A DNA stretch of 64,000 bases from Limisphaera sp049537155 (GTDB lineage: Bacteria > Verrucomicrobiota > Verrucomicrobiia > Limisphaerales > Limisphaeraceae), in the NCBI RefSeq assembly GCF_049537155.1, contig NZ_JBMVQZ010000002.1, forward strand, positions 124,001-188,000. The letters are read 5' to 3'. Both the position numbers and the translations under genes were made by a program. The notes under the pieces were generated by a model. The model had not been told where the DNA came from. It made no database searches and saw only the letters and a program-made list of their open reading frames with translations. How positions within the stretch are numbered: the first letter of the stretch is position 1; each line of letters opens with the position of its first letter. Below are positions 17,553 through 26,962 of the stretch, piece after piece.

Positions 17553-18956
17553 ATGAAACAAACCGGCAACCTGCGATTCGGTAGGCGTTGGACCTGCATG
17601 TCTGGCTGTGCCCTCCTGGCCGCCTGGCTGGGTGTCTGTGGAGCCGGCGGGCAACAGCCCCAGCCGTCCTCCGGCCCCTCGGAAGCCGAGGTGCTACTGA
17701 ACCTGCTGGAGCAAAAGGGACTGATCACCGCCCAGGAGGCCGCCCAGACCCGGCAGGAACTGAGCCGCCGTCTGGGCGACGCTCAAGCAGCCGAGAAGGA
17801 ACCCGACCGGGTGGGTCTGCGGAGCTGGGTCGAAAAACTGGATCTTTACGGAGACCTGCGCCTGCGCTTCGAGCACCGCGGCGGGGAAGACGGTTTGGCG
17901 ACCGGAGACGATCGCATGGAACGCAACCGTTGGCGATACCGTCTGCAAGCGGGAGCGAACCTCGACCTGGGAGAGAACTGGCGCGCCGGTCTCCGGGTCG
18001 AGACCGGCCCCGGTGGACGCAGCAGCAACGTGACCTTCGGCGATGACAGCGGTCCGTGGGGCAAGGAATCGGACCGTTTGTTCCTGGGGCTTCTCTACAT
18101 GCAATGGACACCCTGTGAGTGGGCCACCCTGACGGCAGGCCGCCAGGCCAATCCCTTCATCACCACCGTGCTTGCTTGGGACCACGACCTGACCCCGGAA
18201 GGGCTCAGTGAAAGCGTTCGTTACCGGAACGGGTCCGTGGAATGGTTCGCCACCTTCGGTCAATTCCTTTACGACGATGCCAACCCGGACAACCCGTTCG
18301 GAAGCGGCGTGTCCTGGTCGGACGCGTTCCTCCTCGGGCAACAGGTGGGCATCCGTTGGACGCCGCACAAGGATTGGAAGCTTACCGTGGCGCCGTTGCT
18401 TACCTTCTATTCCGGGGCGGGCGATTCATTCCGGACCCCCTTCACCGGTCTGACCCCCGGCGACTCCACCGGCATCAACGACCTCTGCATCCTCGAGACC
18501 CCCATTGAACTGGCCTGGTCGGGATGGGTCGTACCGGTACGGCTCCTGGGCGATTTCGCGGTGAACTTCAGCGGGTCGGATCGTGCCCGGGCTGCCGGAC
18601 AGTCGGCCTACGACGACGAAATCCATGCCTGGTTGGCCGGTGTGGAACTGGGATCGGCCCGCAAAAAAGGCGGCTGGAGTGTTCGGGTCCTCTACAAGGA
18701 GACCGGCCTTTTTGCGCTCGATCCGAACCTCCTCGATTCCGACCTTTTCGATTCCCGTCTGAACCTGCGGGGCGTCGCATGGCAGGCCAGCTACGCCTTC
18801 ACGGATTTCCTCAGCCTCTCGCTGACCTACGCGCGCGCCGAGCGGAAGGAAAAGGCCCTTCCGACGGGTGCGGTCGGCGACCTGGGCGGATCCTCCGGCA
18901 CCGCGTGGCTCGACGACTATCAGCTTTTCCAAGCCGACCTGAACCTCCGGTTCTAA
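17553..18956 (+). CDS. Outer-membrane beta-barrel porin (putative)
   Basis: 467 residues. A signal peptide (hydrophobic 20-36, then AGG) is followed by a helical stretch LLNLLEQKGLITAQEAAQTR, typical of the N-terminal segment of 'putative porin' proteins. The rest alternates short amphipathic beta-strands (LYGDLRLRFEHRG, NRWRYRLQAGANLDL, WRAGLRVETG) and ends in an aromatic residue (DLNLRF), as outer-membrane barrels do. The ATG is 31 bp after the Rrf2 stop and the Fe-S subunit begins 8 bp downstream, so it is an internal member of the operon. It likely lets the substrate of the molybdoenzyme cross the outer membrane. Confidence 0.85.
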   Translation: MKQTGNLRFGRRWTCMSGCALLAAWLGVCGAGGQQPQPSSGPSEAEVLLNLLEQKGLITAQEAAQTRQELSRRLGDAQAAEKEPDRVGLRSWVEKLDLYGDLRLRFEHRGGEDGLATGDDRMERNRWRYRLQAGANLDLGENWRAGLRVETGPGGRSSNVTFGDDSGPWGKESDRLFLGLLYMQWTPCEWATLTAGRQANPFITTVLAWDHDLTPEGLSESVRYRNGSVEWFATFGQFLYDDANPDNPFGSGVSWSDAFLLGQQVGIRWTPHKDWKLTVAPLLTFYSGAGDSFRTPFTGLTPGDSTGINDLCILETPIELAWSGWVVPVRLLGDFAVNFSGSDRARAAGQSAYDDEIHAWLAGVELGSARKKGGWSVRVLYKETGLFALDPNLLDSDLFDSRLNLRGVAWQASYAFTDFLSLSLTYARAERKEKALPTGAVGDLGGSSGTAWLDDYQLFQADLNLRF

Positions 18957-18964
18957 GGGGACTC

Positions 18965-19885
18965 ATGAATGCGACCACAAAACCTGTTCCCAAAGAAACG
19001 CGCCCCGAGGGAGAGGCCGTTGATCGCGCAGCCTTCCTGAAGGCGGCGGCGATCCTGGGCGCCTCCGCCGCCGTGGGTGCGGCGGCCCTGGTCTCCGCCA
19101 AGCGCACACGCATCAGTAACGAGCCACGGGGGGAAGCCTCGGTTCGAAAACTGACCCCGTTGCCCACCGTCCCGGTCAGCAGGGACAGCGATCCCCTGCT
19201 GCGCATGCAGCGGGAGTTGGCCCGTGCCATGGCCAAGCCGGTCGAACAGCGCCACTGGATCATGGTGATCGACACCCGCAAATGCGTCGGTTGTCACGCC
19301 TGCACCATCGCCTGTGTGGCCGAAAACAAGCTGCCACCGGGCGTGGTCTACCGGCCCGTCGTCACGGAGGAACTCGGGACATTCCCCAACGTGGCGCTGC
19401 GCTTCACCCCCCGTCCCTGCATGCAGTGCGATCAACCGCCCTGCACACCCGTATGCCCGGTCAAGGCCACCTGGAAACGGCCGGACGGCATCGTGGCGAT
19501 CGATTACGACAAGTGCATCGGCTGCGGTTACTGCATCACCGCCTGCCCCTACAACGCGCGTACGCGGGACGCGGGCGAGTTTTACACGGAGGAGACCCCG
19601 GCCCTGCAGCCCTATGAGCAGCAGCCGAATCATGAGTACGGCAAGAACTGGAAACGCCAGGGCCACAAGTCCCCGGTGGGGAACGCTCGCAAATGCCATT
19701 TCTGCCTCCACCGGCTGGAGGTGGGCATGTTGCCCGAGTGCGTCACCTCCTGCATCGGCCGGGCCACGTATTTCGGCGACGCCAATGACGCCGACAGCCT
19801 GGTCAGTGAACTGGCGGCGCGGCCCAATGCCGTCCGGCTCCTGGAGGAGAAGGGAACCAAACCCAATGTCGTCTACCTGATCTGA
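18965..19885 (+). CDS. Four-cluster [4Fe-4S] electron-transfer subunit of molybdopterin oxidoreductase (TtrB/NrfC-like)
   Basis: 306 residues. It carries electrons between the NrfD membrane subunit and the catalytic subunit. Four ferredoxin-type clusters are visible: CVGCHACTIAC, CMQCDQPPCTPVCP, CIGCGYCITACP, and CHFCLHRLEVGMLPECVTSC. The N-terminus (about 21-45, AAFLKAAAILGASAAVGAAA) is a hydrophobic signal or anchor, but the paired Arg of a Tat signal is absent (DRAAFLK). Export may therefore depend on co-translocation with the Tat-tagged catalytic subunit. The order Fe-S, NrfD, catalytic subunit is like tetrathionate and polysulfide reductase operons. The NrfD gene starts 11 bp after the stop. 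Confidence 0.92.
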   Translation: MNATTKPVPKETRPEGEAVDRAAFLKAAAILGASAAVGAAALVSAKRTRISNEPRGEASVRKLTPLPTVPVSRDSDPLLRMQRELARAMAKPVEQRHWIMVIDTRKCVGCHACTIACVAENKLPPGVVYRPVVTEELGTFPNVALRFTPRPCMQCDQPPCTPVCPVKATWKRPDGIVAIDYDKCIGCGYCITACPYNARTRDAGEFYTEETPALQPYEQQPNHEYGKNWKRQGHKSPVGNARKCHFCLHRLEVGMLPECVTSCIGRATYFGDANDADSLVSELAARPNAVRLLEEKGTKPNVVYLI

Positions 19886-19896
19886 GGACCCTGAGT

Positions 19897-21138
19897 ATGA
19901 AACCTGTCACACGCGCTTTTCTCTGGTTGCTGTGGCTGGCTGCGGCGGTGATCGGAACGCACGGATTCCTGACCCGCCTTTTGGAAGGTCATCGCCACGC
20001 AAACTATGGCAGCTATATCATTTGGGGTCTGTGGGTGGCGGCCTACATTTACTTCATCGGGCTGTCGGCCGGTTCGTTCTTGCTTTCCTCGATGATCTAC
20101 GTCTTCGGCGTCAAAAAGCTCGAGAAAATCGGCCGGCTGGCCCTGTTCACCGCCATCGTGACCCTCTGCATGGCGCTGACCTCCATCTGGTTCGACCTGG
20201 GCCAGATGTTTCGAGCCTGGCGGATTTTCACCAGTCCCAACTTTGGGTCCATGATGGCCTGGATGGTGTGGCTGTACTCCTACTACACGCTGGTGATGCT
20301 GGTGGAGCTGTGGCTGGCCATGCGGGCCGATTTGTGCCGGTGGCAGAGTGAGCCCGGCTTCCGAGGGGTGATCGGTAGACTTCTGGCGTTCCACCGCGGA
20401 CCACTCTCACCGGAAGAGGAGGCCCGATGCCGGCACTGGCTGAAGGTGTTGGCCATTGTCGGCGTGCCACTGGCGGTGGCGTTCCACGGCGGGGTGGGCG
20501 CCTTGTTCAGTACGCTTTCGGCCCGGCCGTTCTGGCACACGCCCCTGATGCCCATTCTGTTCCTGACGGGGGCCCTGGTTTCCGGCGGGGCACTGATGGC
20601 ATTCGTGGTCGCGGCGCTCTATCCGCACCGCGACGACGAGTATCGGCAAATGGTCACGTACGTCGGCCGTGCCGTGCTCGGGTTGCTCATCTTTGACGTG
20701 GTGTTGGAATGGGCCGAATTCTCCGTGCCCATGTGGTACGGCGTGGGGCACGAATACGACCTGCTCATGCGGGTCTTGTTCGGTCCCTTCTGGTGGGTGT
20801 TCTGGATCATCCACGTCGGCCTCGGCTGCGTCATCCCCGGACTGCTACTCACCTTTCGGGGCGACCAGCCGAAGGCCGTGGGTTGGGCAGGCCTGTTGGT
20901 GGCCGTCACCTTCATGGCGGTCCGGCTTAACATCGTGATCCCGGGCTTGCTCGATCCGCATCTGCGCGGTCTCCAGAACGCTTTCACCGATCACAGACTC
21001 GTTTTTTGGTACGTACCCAGCTTTTTCGAATGGCAGGTGGTCATTTTCGTACTGGCCATGGGCAGTGCCATCTTCTACCTGGGCTACCGGTTTCTGCCCC
21101 TGCTGCCCGGATCCAAGACCGCTCAACCCTCAGCTTGA
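19897..21138 (+). CDS. NrfD/PsrC-type quinol-oxidising membrane subunit
   Basis: 413-residue integral membrane protein with about nine to ten hydrophobic segments (for example TRAFLWLLWLAAAVIG, GSYIIWGLWVAAYIYFIG, LFTAIVTLCMALTSIW). The start region IIWGLWVAAYIYFIGLSAGSF matches the NrfD pattern 'W-G-x-x-x-x-x-Y-x-F-x-x-G-x-(A/S)-(A/G)', and WIIHVGLGCVIPGLLL is also NrfD-like. Such subunits pass electrons between menaquinone and the Fe-S protein, usually without heme. It sits between the Fe-S and catalytic subunits with gaps of 11 and 7 bp, so the three proteins should form one membrane-bound complex. Confidence 0.92.
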   Translation: MKPVTRAFLWLLWLAAAVIGTHGFLTRLLEGHRHANYGSYIIWGLWVAAYIYFIGLSAGSFLLSSMIYVFGVKKLEKIGRLALFTAIVTLCMALTSIWFDLGQMFRAWRIFTSPNFGSMMAWMVWLYSYYTLVMLVELWLAMRADLCRWQSEPGFRGVIGRLLAFHRGPLSPEEEARCRHWLKVLAIVGVPLAVAFHGGVGALFSTLSARPFWHTPLMPILFLTGALVSGGALMAFVVAALYPHRDDEYRQMVTYVGRAVLGLLIFDVVLEWAEFSVPMWYGVGHEYDLLMRVLFGPFWWVFWIIHVGLGCVIPGLLLTFRGDQPKAVGWAGLLVAVTFMAVRLNIVIPGLLDPHLRGLQNAFTDHRLVFWYVPSFFEWQVVIFVLAMGSAIFYLGYRFLPLLPGSKTAQPSA

Positions 21139-21145
21139 CCAAACC

Positions 21146-24100
21146 ATGAAAGCTTCAGTTTCTCCTTCACCTTCCGGTCTGTCGCGGCGTGAGTTCCTGG
21201 GACGCTCCGGTGCCCTGCTGGGCGGCTCTCTGTTGGCCCGCGCCATGAACGCCGAGGCTGCCGAGGGACGGATCCTCAGCAGCAACCGTCCGGATGCACC
21301 CTACGACTTCGCCAAACCCGAAAACTGCCTCTACAGCGTGTGCCTCAACTGCAACACCGGTTGCGGTATCAAGGTCAAGGTGCAGAACGGCGTGGTCACC
21401 AAGATCGACGGCAACCCTTACAACCCCTGGACGTTGTTTCCTCACCTGCCCGGGTCGGCTTCTCCCTTCGATGCGGTCTACGTGGACGGCAGCATTTGTC
21501 CGAAGGGCCAGGCCGGTCTGCAGACCGCCTATGATCCCTACCGGATCCGCAAGGTCCTCAAACGGGCCGGAAAACGGGGCGAGAACAAGTGGATTACCAT
21601 CGACTTTGACCAGGCGGTCCGGGAGATTGTTGAGGGTGGCAAGCTCTTCGCGCACGTGCCCGGGGAAGAAAACCGGCAAGTGGAGGGGTTGCGTGCCCTG
21701 TTCAGCCTGCGTGATCCGGACCTGGCCAAGGCCATGCGCGCAGAAGTGGAGGCCATCTGGAAGGAGAAAGATCACAAGAAAAAAGCCGATCGAGTGGCCG
21801 CTTTCAAACAAAAATTCGCCGCCCATTTGAACCTGTTGATCGATCCGGACCATCCCGACCTGGGCCCGCGGAACAACCAGTTTGTCATTGCCTGGGGCCG
21901 GCTGAAGGGTGGGCGCAGCGAATTCATCAAGCGGTTCGGTGCCGCTTTCGGCACAACCAATCTCCACGGGCACACCACCGTCTGCCAGGGCTCGCTCTAT
22001 TTCACCTGCAAGGCCATGAGCGAGCAATATCAGGCCGGAAGCTTCGGCGGAGGCCAGAAGTTCTATTTTCAGGCTGACACCGAGAATGCACGTTTCATTC
22101 TCTTTGTGGGCGCCAACTTGTTCGAGGCCAACTACGGCCCGCCCAATCGCAGTGTCCGGCTCACTGAGAATATTGTCCAGGGCAAGACCCGCATCGCGGT
22201 GGTGGACCCCCGTTTCTCCAAGCTGGCAAGCAAAGCATGGAAGTGGTTGCCCATCAAACCGGGCACCGACGGTGCGCTGGCCATGGCTTTCCTGCGCTGG
22301 ATGATCGAGCACGGCGCCTACGATGCTCGACTCCTCTCAGCAGCCAACAAAGCCGCCGCCCAGGCCGCCGGCGAGAGCACCTGGACCAACGCCACCTGGT
22401 TGGTCGAAATCCACGACGATCATCCCGGTGCCTTCGTCCGAGCTGCCGAGCACGGCCTGGCCCGGCCCGAAAAACGCAGGGTCACCACAGATAAGGGTGA
22501 AGTCGAGTATGAGGAAAAGTTCCTGCTCGTCCGTCAGGGCGATCGCTTCATTGCGTTCGATCCCAACGACACGGCCAACGCTGTGAGTGGCGACCTTTTC
22601 GTAGATACCACCTTGCCGGATGGCACGCGGGTCAAATCTGCTCTCCAGATCATCCGGGAGGAGGCCTTCAGACACTCTTTTGAGGAGTGGTGCCGGATCT
22701 GCGAACTCGATGCTGCCGACGTGGAAGAGGTCGTCGCGGAGTTGGTGCGGCATGGCAAACAGGCGGCCGTGGATCTGCACCGCGGCGTCGCACAGCACAC
22801 CAACGGTTTCTACAACGTCCTCGCCTGGTACACCGTGAACGCTCTTCTGGGGAACTTCGACTGGCAGGGCGGGATGTCGGCCCTCAACACCTACCCCTAC
22901 GACGGCGCCAACGGCGGGCCTTACAACCTGACCGCTGTACCCGGTGCCATCCCTGCGTTCGGAGTCAGTATCATCCGCCACGGAGTCGCCTACGAGCAGA
23001 CCACGCTGTTCGAGGGCTACCCGGCCCGGCGTAACTGGTACCCTTTAGCCAGCGACATCTACGAAGAGATCATCCCCAGCATCGGGGATGCCTATCCGTA
23101 TCCGGTCAAGGCATTGCTGCTGTACATGGGTGCGCCTACCTATGCCCTGCCAGCAGGTCACACCAACATCGAAATCTTGCGAGACGTAAACAAACTGCCC
23201 CTCTTCATCGCCAGCGACATCCTCATCGGCACGACGTCGGTGTACGCCGATTACATCTTCCCTGACCTCAGTTACCTGGAACGCTGGGAGTTTCATGGCT
23301 CGCACCCGAACATGAACCTGACCGTCCAGCCCGTGCGTCAACCGGTCATGAGTCCCGTCCCCGAGACCTGCCGCGTCTACGGCCAGGAAATGCCCATTTG
23401 CCTGGAATCGCTTCTGATGGCCCTGGCGGAAAAGCTCGGTCTGCCGGCTTTCGGACCTGATGCCCTCGGGCCGGGCGCACCCCTGACCCACTATGATCAC
23501 TTCTACCTGCGTTGCGTGGCCAACCTGGCCGCCGGAACCCGTCCCGACGGTTCGGACGCCGTGCCGGACGCCGACGCACGCGAACAGGAGCTTTTCCTGA
23601 AGGCGCGGCGCCATCTGCCGCGGATGGTCTTCGATCCGGAACGCTGGCGCGATGCCGCCGGCGAGCGATGGTGGCCCAAGGTGGTCTATGTCCTCAACCG
23701 CGGCGGGCGTTACCAGGATGCATCCGCCATGAGCAAGGCTGCACCCCGCCTGCCCAATCCCTACGGCAAACTGCTCTGCCTCTATCAGGAAAAAACCGGC
23801 GAATACCGTCACAGCGGCACCGGCCAGCCCTACATCCCCCACGCTGCCTACGTGCCGGTGACGGATTACCTCGGCCGCTCCTTGGAAGGTCTGCAGCAGG
23901 GCCACGACCTGCAGCTCATCACCCACCGCGTCATCAACGCCACCAAGAGCCGGACCATCTCCAACTACTGGCTCCGGCCTCTCATGCCGGAGAACTCCAT
24001 CCTGCTCAACCCGCGCGATGCCCGCCGTCTCGGCCTGCGCGACGGGGACGCGGTCAAGATCGTCAGCGCCACCAACCCGGAGGGCATCTGGCCGATCGCG

Positions 24101-24433
24101 GACGGGATCCGCAAACCCATGATCGGACGTGTGCAGTTGACCGAGACCATACGGCCCGGCGTCGTCAGCTTTGCTCTCGGTTGGGGACACTGGGCCACGG
24201 GCGCCGTGGACGTGGTGATTGACGGGCAACGCATCCCGGGCGATCCGCGACGCGCCACCGGTATCCACGCCAACGCGGCCATGTGGACCGACCCGGCCTT
24301 GAAGAACACCTGCTTGGTGGACCCGGTGGGGGGTAGCGTCAGCTTCTACGATACCTCCGTTCGTCTGGTGAAGATGCCGCCGGGCACGCTTCCACCCCTG
24401 CGCGGACGCCTCTTGCGGGAGACCCACGCCTGA
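21146..24433 (+). CDS. Tat-exported molybdopterin oxidoreductase catalytic subunit (TtrA/ArrA/PsrA-like)
   Basis: 1,095 residues, within the size range of large tetrathionate- or arsenate-reductase-type subunits. The N-terminal Tat signal is SRREFLGRSGALLGG (about 13-27). An Fe-S motif C66-x2-C69-x3-C73 (VCLNCNTGCGI) with C118 (SICPKG) would bind one [4Fe-4S]. The likely Mo ligand is the Cys at about 278 in TTVCQGSLYFT; FVGANLFEANYGPP and PLMPENSILLNPRDARRLGL mark the cofactor-binding domains. Residues about 160-230 contain a charged insertion (KEKDHKKKADR). The substrate cannot be read from sequence: tetrathionate, polysulfide/thiosulfate, selenate and arsenate are all open. It is the last gene of the Rrf2-porin-FeS-NrfD operon. 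Confidence 0.9.
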   Translation: MKASVSPSPSGLSRREFLGRSGALLGGSLLARAMNAEAAEGRILSSNRPDAPYDFAKPENCLYSVCLNCNTGCGIKVKVQNGVVTKIDGNPYNPWTLFPHLPGSASPFDAVYVDGSICPKGQAGLQTAYDPYRIRKVLKRAGKRGENKWITIDFDQAVREIVEGGKLFAHVPGEENRQVEGLRALFSLRDPDLAKAMRAEVEAIWKEKDHKKKADRVAAFKQKFAAHLNLLIDPDHPDLGPRNNQFVIAWGRLKGGRSEFIKRFGAAFGTTNLHGHTTVCQGSLYFTCKAMSEQYQAGSFGGGQKFYFQADTENARFILFVGANLFEANYGPPNRSVRLTENIVQGKTRIAVVDPRFSKLASKAWKWLPIKPGTDGALAMAFLRWMIEHGAYDARLLSAANKAAAQAAGESTWTNATWLVEIHDDHPGAFVRAAEHGLARPEKRRVTTDKGEVEYEEKFLLVRQGDRFIAFDPNDTANAVSGDLFVDTTLPDGTRVKSALQIIREEAFRHSFEEWCRICELDAADVEEVVAELVRHGKQAAVDLHRGVAQHTNGFYNVLAWYTVNALLGNFDWQGGMSALNTYPYDGANGGPYNLTAVPGAIPAFGVSIIRHGVAYEQTTLFEGYPARRNWYPLASDIYEEIIPSIGDAYPYPVKALLLYMGAPTYALPAGHTNIEILRDVNKLPLFIASDILIGTTSVYADYIFPDLSYLERWEFHGSHPNMNLTVQPVRQPVMSPVPETCRVYGQEMPICLESLLMALAEKLGLPAFGPDALGPGAPLTHYDHFYLRCVANLAAGTRPDGSDAVPDADAREQELFLKARRHLPRMVFDPERWRDAAGERWWPKVVYVLNRGGRYQDASAMSKAAPRLPNPYGKLLCLYQEKTGEYRHSGTGQPYIPHAAYVPVTDYLGRSLEGLQQGHDLQLITHRVINATKSRTISNYWLRPLMPENSILLNPRDARRLGLRDGDAVKIVSATNPEGIWPIADGIRKPMIGRVQLTETIRPGVVSFALGWGHWATGAVDVVIDGQRIPGDPRRATGIHANAAMWTDPALKNTCLVDPVGGSVSFYDTSVRLVKMPPGTLPPLRGRLLRETHA

Positions 24434-25332
24434 GCCTCCGACCGCCCGCCAGGGCGGCCGCGCCCGCCTGGAGCCCTCGGGCTCCAAACCTGCCTCGGTG
24501 CGCGCGCCCGTGCCGGCGGTGGACATCAGCCCTCCTTTAAGCACCCGCCGGCGCGGAGCGGAGGGTCTCGCCTGCGGGCCTTTTCGCCCTTCCTGCACCC
24601 CCGCGGAATAACGTTGGCGCGCCGTCCCTCCCAGCAGTGGAGGTCGGTGTGCAAAGGTGTCTGTCCGTAACATGGAGACCGGAGACACGGTTCGTGCCAC
24701 GCTGGGTCCGGGGTCCGGCAGTCGGCGCAGCCGTCCCGTCGGGTGTGCGCCCGCCGCGGGAAGCGCAGGCAGGGCACGCTCCACAGGCTTGTGCCACGTC
24801 CGAGTCCCCCGGATGTAACCGGCGGAATGGTCGGCGCAGCCGTGCGGTTGCGCGCCCAGCCTTCGATCCCCGGGGCTTGACCGATGTGCGCAGGTCTGTG
24901 CCCCTGCGGGTCACCGGCCGGAGACCTTGCTCCACAGCGGCCGAAATCCAGGGCAGGTGCCGGCTCCCAGGCTGGTTGCCGCCGCCGGCGGCGTCATGCG
25001 GATGGCCGGGGCCGTACAAGCGCCCGCCGCGGACAATCCCGGCTCCCCACCGCCTCAGCTGCATCCGACCATGAAAGACGACAGGATGGTTTTTCGGGCC
25101 GTGCCCATTGGCGGTCGTCTCTCCCTTGGTTCGGCGCGAGTGGGTCTCAAATGGAACGCCGGTCTGGTCATGGGATTGATCGCGCTGGCCTGCGTATGGG
25201 TGCTTCGGGAGCCCTTGCAGGAAAAGGTGTGGCTTTGGTCCACCCTGGCAAATGGCGCGCCGTCCGGAAGAAACGGCACGCGCCGGCTTGTGACTTTCGC
25301 GGAGAAACCGGGGGCCTGCGGCACTCGCGCGC
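24434..25332. other. Long spacer without a supported gene; degenerate repeat pair
   Basis: 899 bp between the molybdoenzyme stop and the riboflavin synthase stop. Open frames here are Arg/Pro/Gly-rich and not protein-like. A GTG-rich start region contains a degenerate direct repeat (see 24690-24857). A short frame beginning ATG at 25071 encodes one hydrophobic segment (AGLVMGLIALACVWVL) but then runs antisense into riboflavin synthase, so it is not called. Confidence 0.5.
24690..24857. repeat. Two-copy degenerate direct repeat
   Basis: GTCGGCGCAGCCGT occurs at 24721-24734 and again at 24830-24843. Each copy is preceded by CGTGCCACG or TGTGCCACG, 20-35 bp upstream, and followed within about 15 bp by TGCGC and CCC. 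The period is about 100-110 bp. Function unknown; it may be a decayed mobile or regulatory repeat, or chance in GC-rich DNA. Confidence 0.4.
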
Positions 25333-25959
25333 CTACTGCGAGGAGCGGCCCCGCGCTCGACGAGCCCGGAGGAACTTTTCCACGTATTTGCCCAGCAGAT
25401 CGGCCTCCAGATTCACCGCATCGCCGACCCGCCGGCTGCGCAGATTCGTCACCTCGAAAGTGTGAGGGATGATCCAGATCCGAAACCCGCCGCGCTGCAC
25501 GCCGGCCACCGTGAGGCTGATCCCGTCCACGGCCACCGACCCCTTGAAGACGATGTACCGCATCACTTCCGGCGGCGCCGCGATGTCCAGCAGGTGATCC
25601 CGGCCGACCCTTTCCCACCGCGTGATGCGGCCCACGCCGTCGATGTGACCGGTTACGAAATGCCCGCCGAACTCGCCGCCGGCCCGCAACGGCCGCTCCA
25701 GGTTGACCAGACTTCCGGGTTCCAAAAACTGAAAATTGGTCCGCCGCCACGTCTCCTGCAGCAGGTCGAACTGCACGAGCGTGCTGCCCCCGCGACGCCG
25801 CAACTGCACCGCCGTCAGACAACAACCGTTCACCGCAAGGCTCCCGCCGGGCTTCAACCCCTTGCCGGTTTTTCCTGCCCGGATCGTCAACCGAATGGCC
25901 TCATCCCCCGGTTCGATCCTCACCACTTCCCCCGCTTCCTCCACGATGCCCGTGAACAT
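25333..25959 (-). CDS. ribE: Riboflavin synthase, alpha subunit
   Basis: 208 residues. It dismutates two 6,7-dimethyl-8-ribityllumazine molecules to riboflavin. The two lumazine-binding repeats are clear: the first begins MFTGIVEEAG with NGCCLTAV, the second has FGGHFVTGHIDGVG with VDGISLTV. The C-terminus (DLLGKYVEKFL) is family-typical. The ATG at 25959 was chosen because MFTGI is the universal start; the in-frame extension upstream is not family-like. The gene stands alone with long spacers on both sides and no other rib gene nearby. I looked for an FMN riboswitch upstream and saw none. Confidence 0.96.
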   Translation of the reverse strand: MFTGIVEEAGEVVRIEPGDEAIRLTIRAGKTGKGLKPGGSLAVNGCCLTAVQLRRRGGSTLVQFDLLQETWRRTNFQFLEPGSLVNLERPLRAGGEFGGHFVTGHIDGVGRITRWERVGRDHLLDIAAPPEVMRYIVFKGSVAVDGISLTVAGVQRGGFRIWIIPHTFEVTNLRSRRVGDAVNLEADLLGKYVEKFLRARRARGRSSQ

Positions 25960-26962
25960 GCGGGTATGGTGGTGGGTTGAACCCAGCACCCGCAAGCACG
26001 GCCGCATTCCCGGGGTGCGCCGGGCAACCCGTGCCTCCAGAGGGTTCCCTTGGTCTCCCAGACAAGCGATTCATACCCGTGTTCGCAAACCTGTGCCGTC
26101 AGCGGTCAAACCGAGAAAGGGAGACGGGAACCGGACCGGCGGCCCGATCTGGCGCATCCTCGCCGAGGTGCCAGTGGCGCGGCGCACCCGCCACACGGCC
26201 CGAGACCACACGGGTATGCCACCCTGTTACCCTCCCCACCGGAACGGTCCTCGCTCCGGGCTTTTCCGATCGGCGGTGCGCAGTCCGGGCAACAAGGACC
26301 CGCTTTGGTGACCCGAAAACCCGGATCTGGATACGGCGGCAGACCCCGGAATCGCCGGCTGCCGGTGGGAGTTTGCTGTTGACGTCGGAACCGACCGTGG
26401 TTTTCCCGGACAGCGCACCTCCACCGCGCCGGCTCCCCCGGAGGATCCAGCCCCCTGCATGGATCGCTTGCCCCGGATTCGGCTCCCGATGGCCTCGCGG
26501 TGAGAAAACGCCGGGTGTTGCCATCAGCCCACCGTGCACTCCACCAAGAGGGGCGGCTCGCGACTGGGGTCGCTTGCTCGCCGCTGTTTCATGCTTGGCA
26601 GCGCCGGCGTGGCGGTGGCGGGAACCCTTTGTCTGCCTCGGTTTGAGACACGTCCCGCGTGAGCCGCCCTTTGATGAGCAACAAGCCGTTTTACAAAGCG
26701 CACATCTTGCCCGCACGAAGGGGCGATTCTCCCCCAAGGACCGCCAGGTGCGGACCCTTCAGGGAACCATGTCCCGGACTTCATGGCGTTTCTTATGCTG
26801 AGTCTGGCTGCCGGATAAATGGCACACATCCTGCTGTGCGCTGCCGGTCGTTGGCAGCGGCGCCCGAGGTCGGCTGCGAAACCGACAGCTGCAGGTCGGG
26901 GCAGTTGCAGGTCTGAACACCCCGGGGCTGCTACCGGCAGAGGAGAAAGGAGACGTTCCGAC
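25960..26962. other. 1-kb spacer without a supported gene
   Basis: Between divergent riboflavin synthase and the hypothetical at 26963. Frames present are Arg/Pro-rich and unlike proteins. The one feature noted is a short reading frame at 26534-26668 with a Tat-like signal (see that entry). Confidence 0.5.
26534..26668 (+). pseudogene. Possible remnant of a Tat-signal N-terminus
   Basis: A 44-codon frame starting at GTG 26534 reads ...ARRCFMLGSAGVAVAGTLCL... and stops soon after. It has the shape of a Tat signal peptide: paired Arg, F-x-L, a hydrophobic Ala/Gly/Val core, and nothing behind it. Several secreted enzymes of this phylum start like this, so it may be the leftover start of a lost secreted protein. 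It could equally be a chance frame; no downstream homologous segment was found. Confidence 0.25.

Noticed and set aside
25071..25472. Short frame with one hydrophobic helix starting ATG at 25071
   Set aside because: Runs antisense into riboflavin synthase and becomes Arg/Pro-rich; no family resemblance.
25960..26100. Possible FMN riboswitch upstream of riboflavin synthase
   Set aside because: The conserved RFN sequence blocks are not visible on the minus strand.
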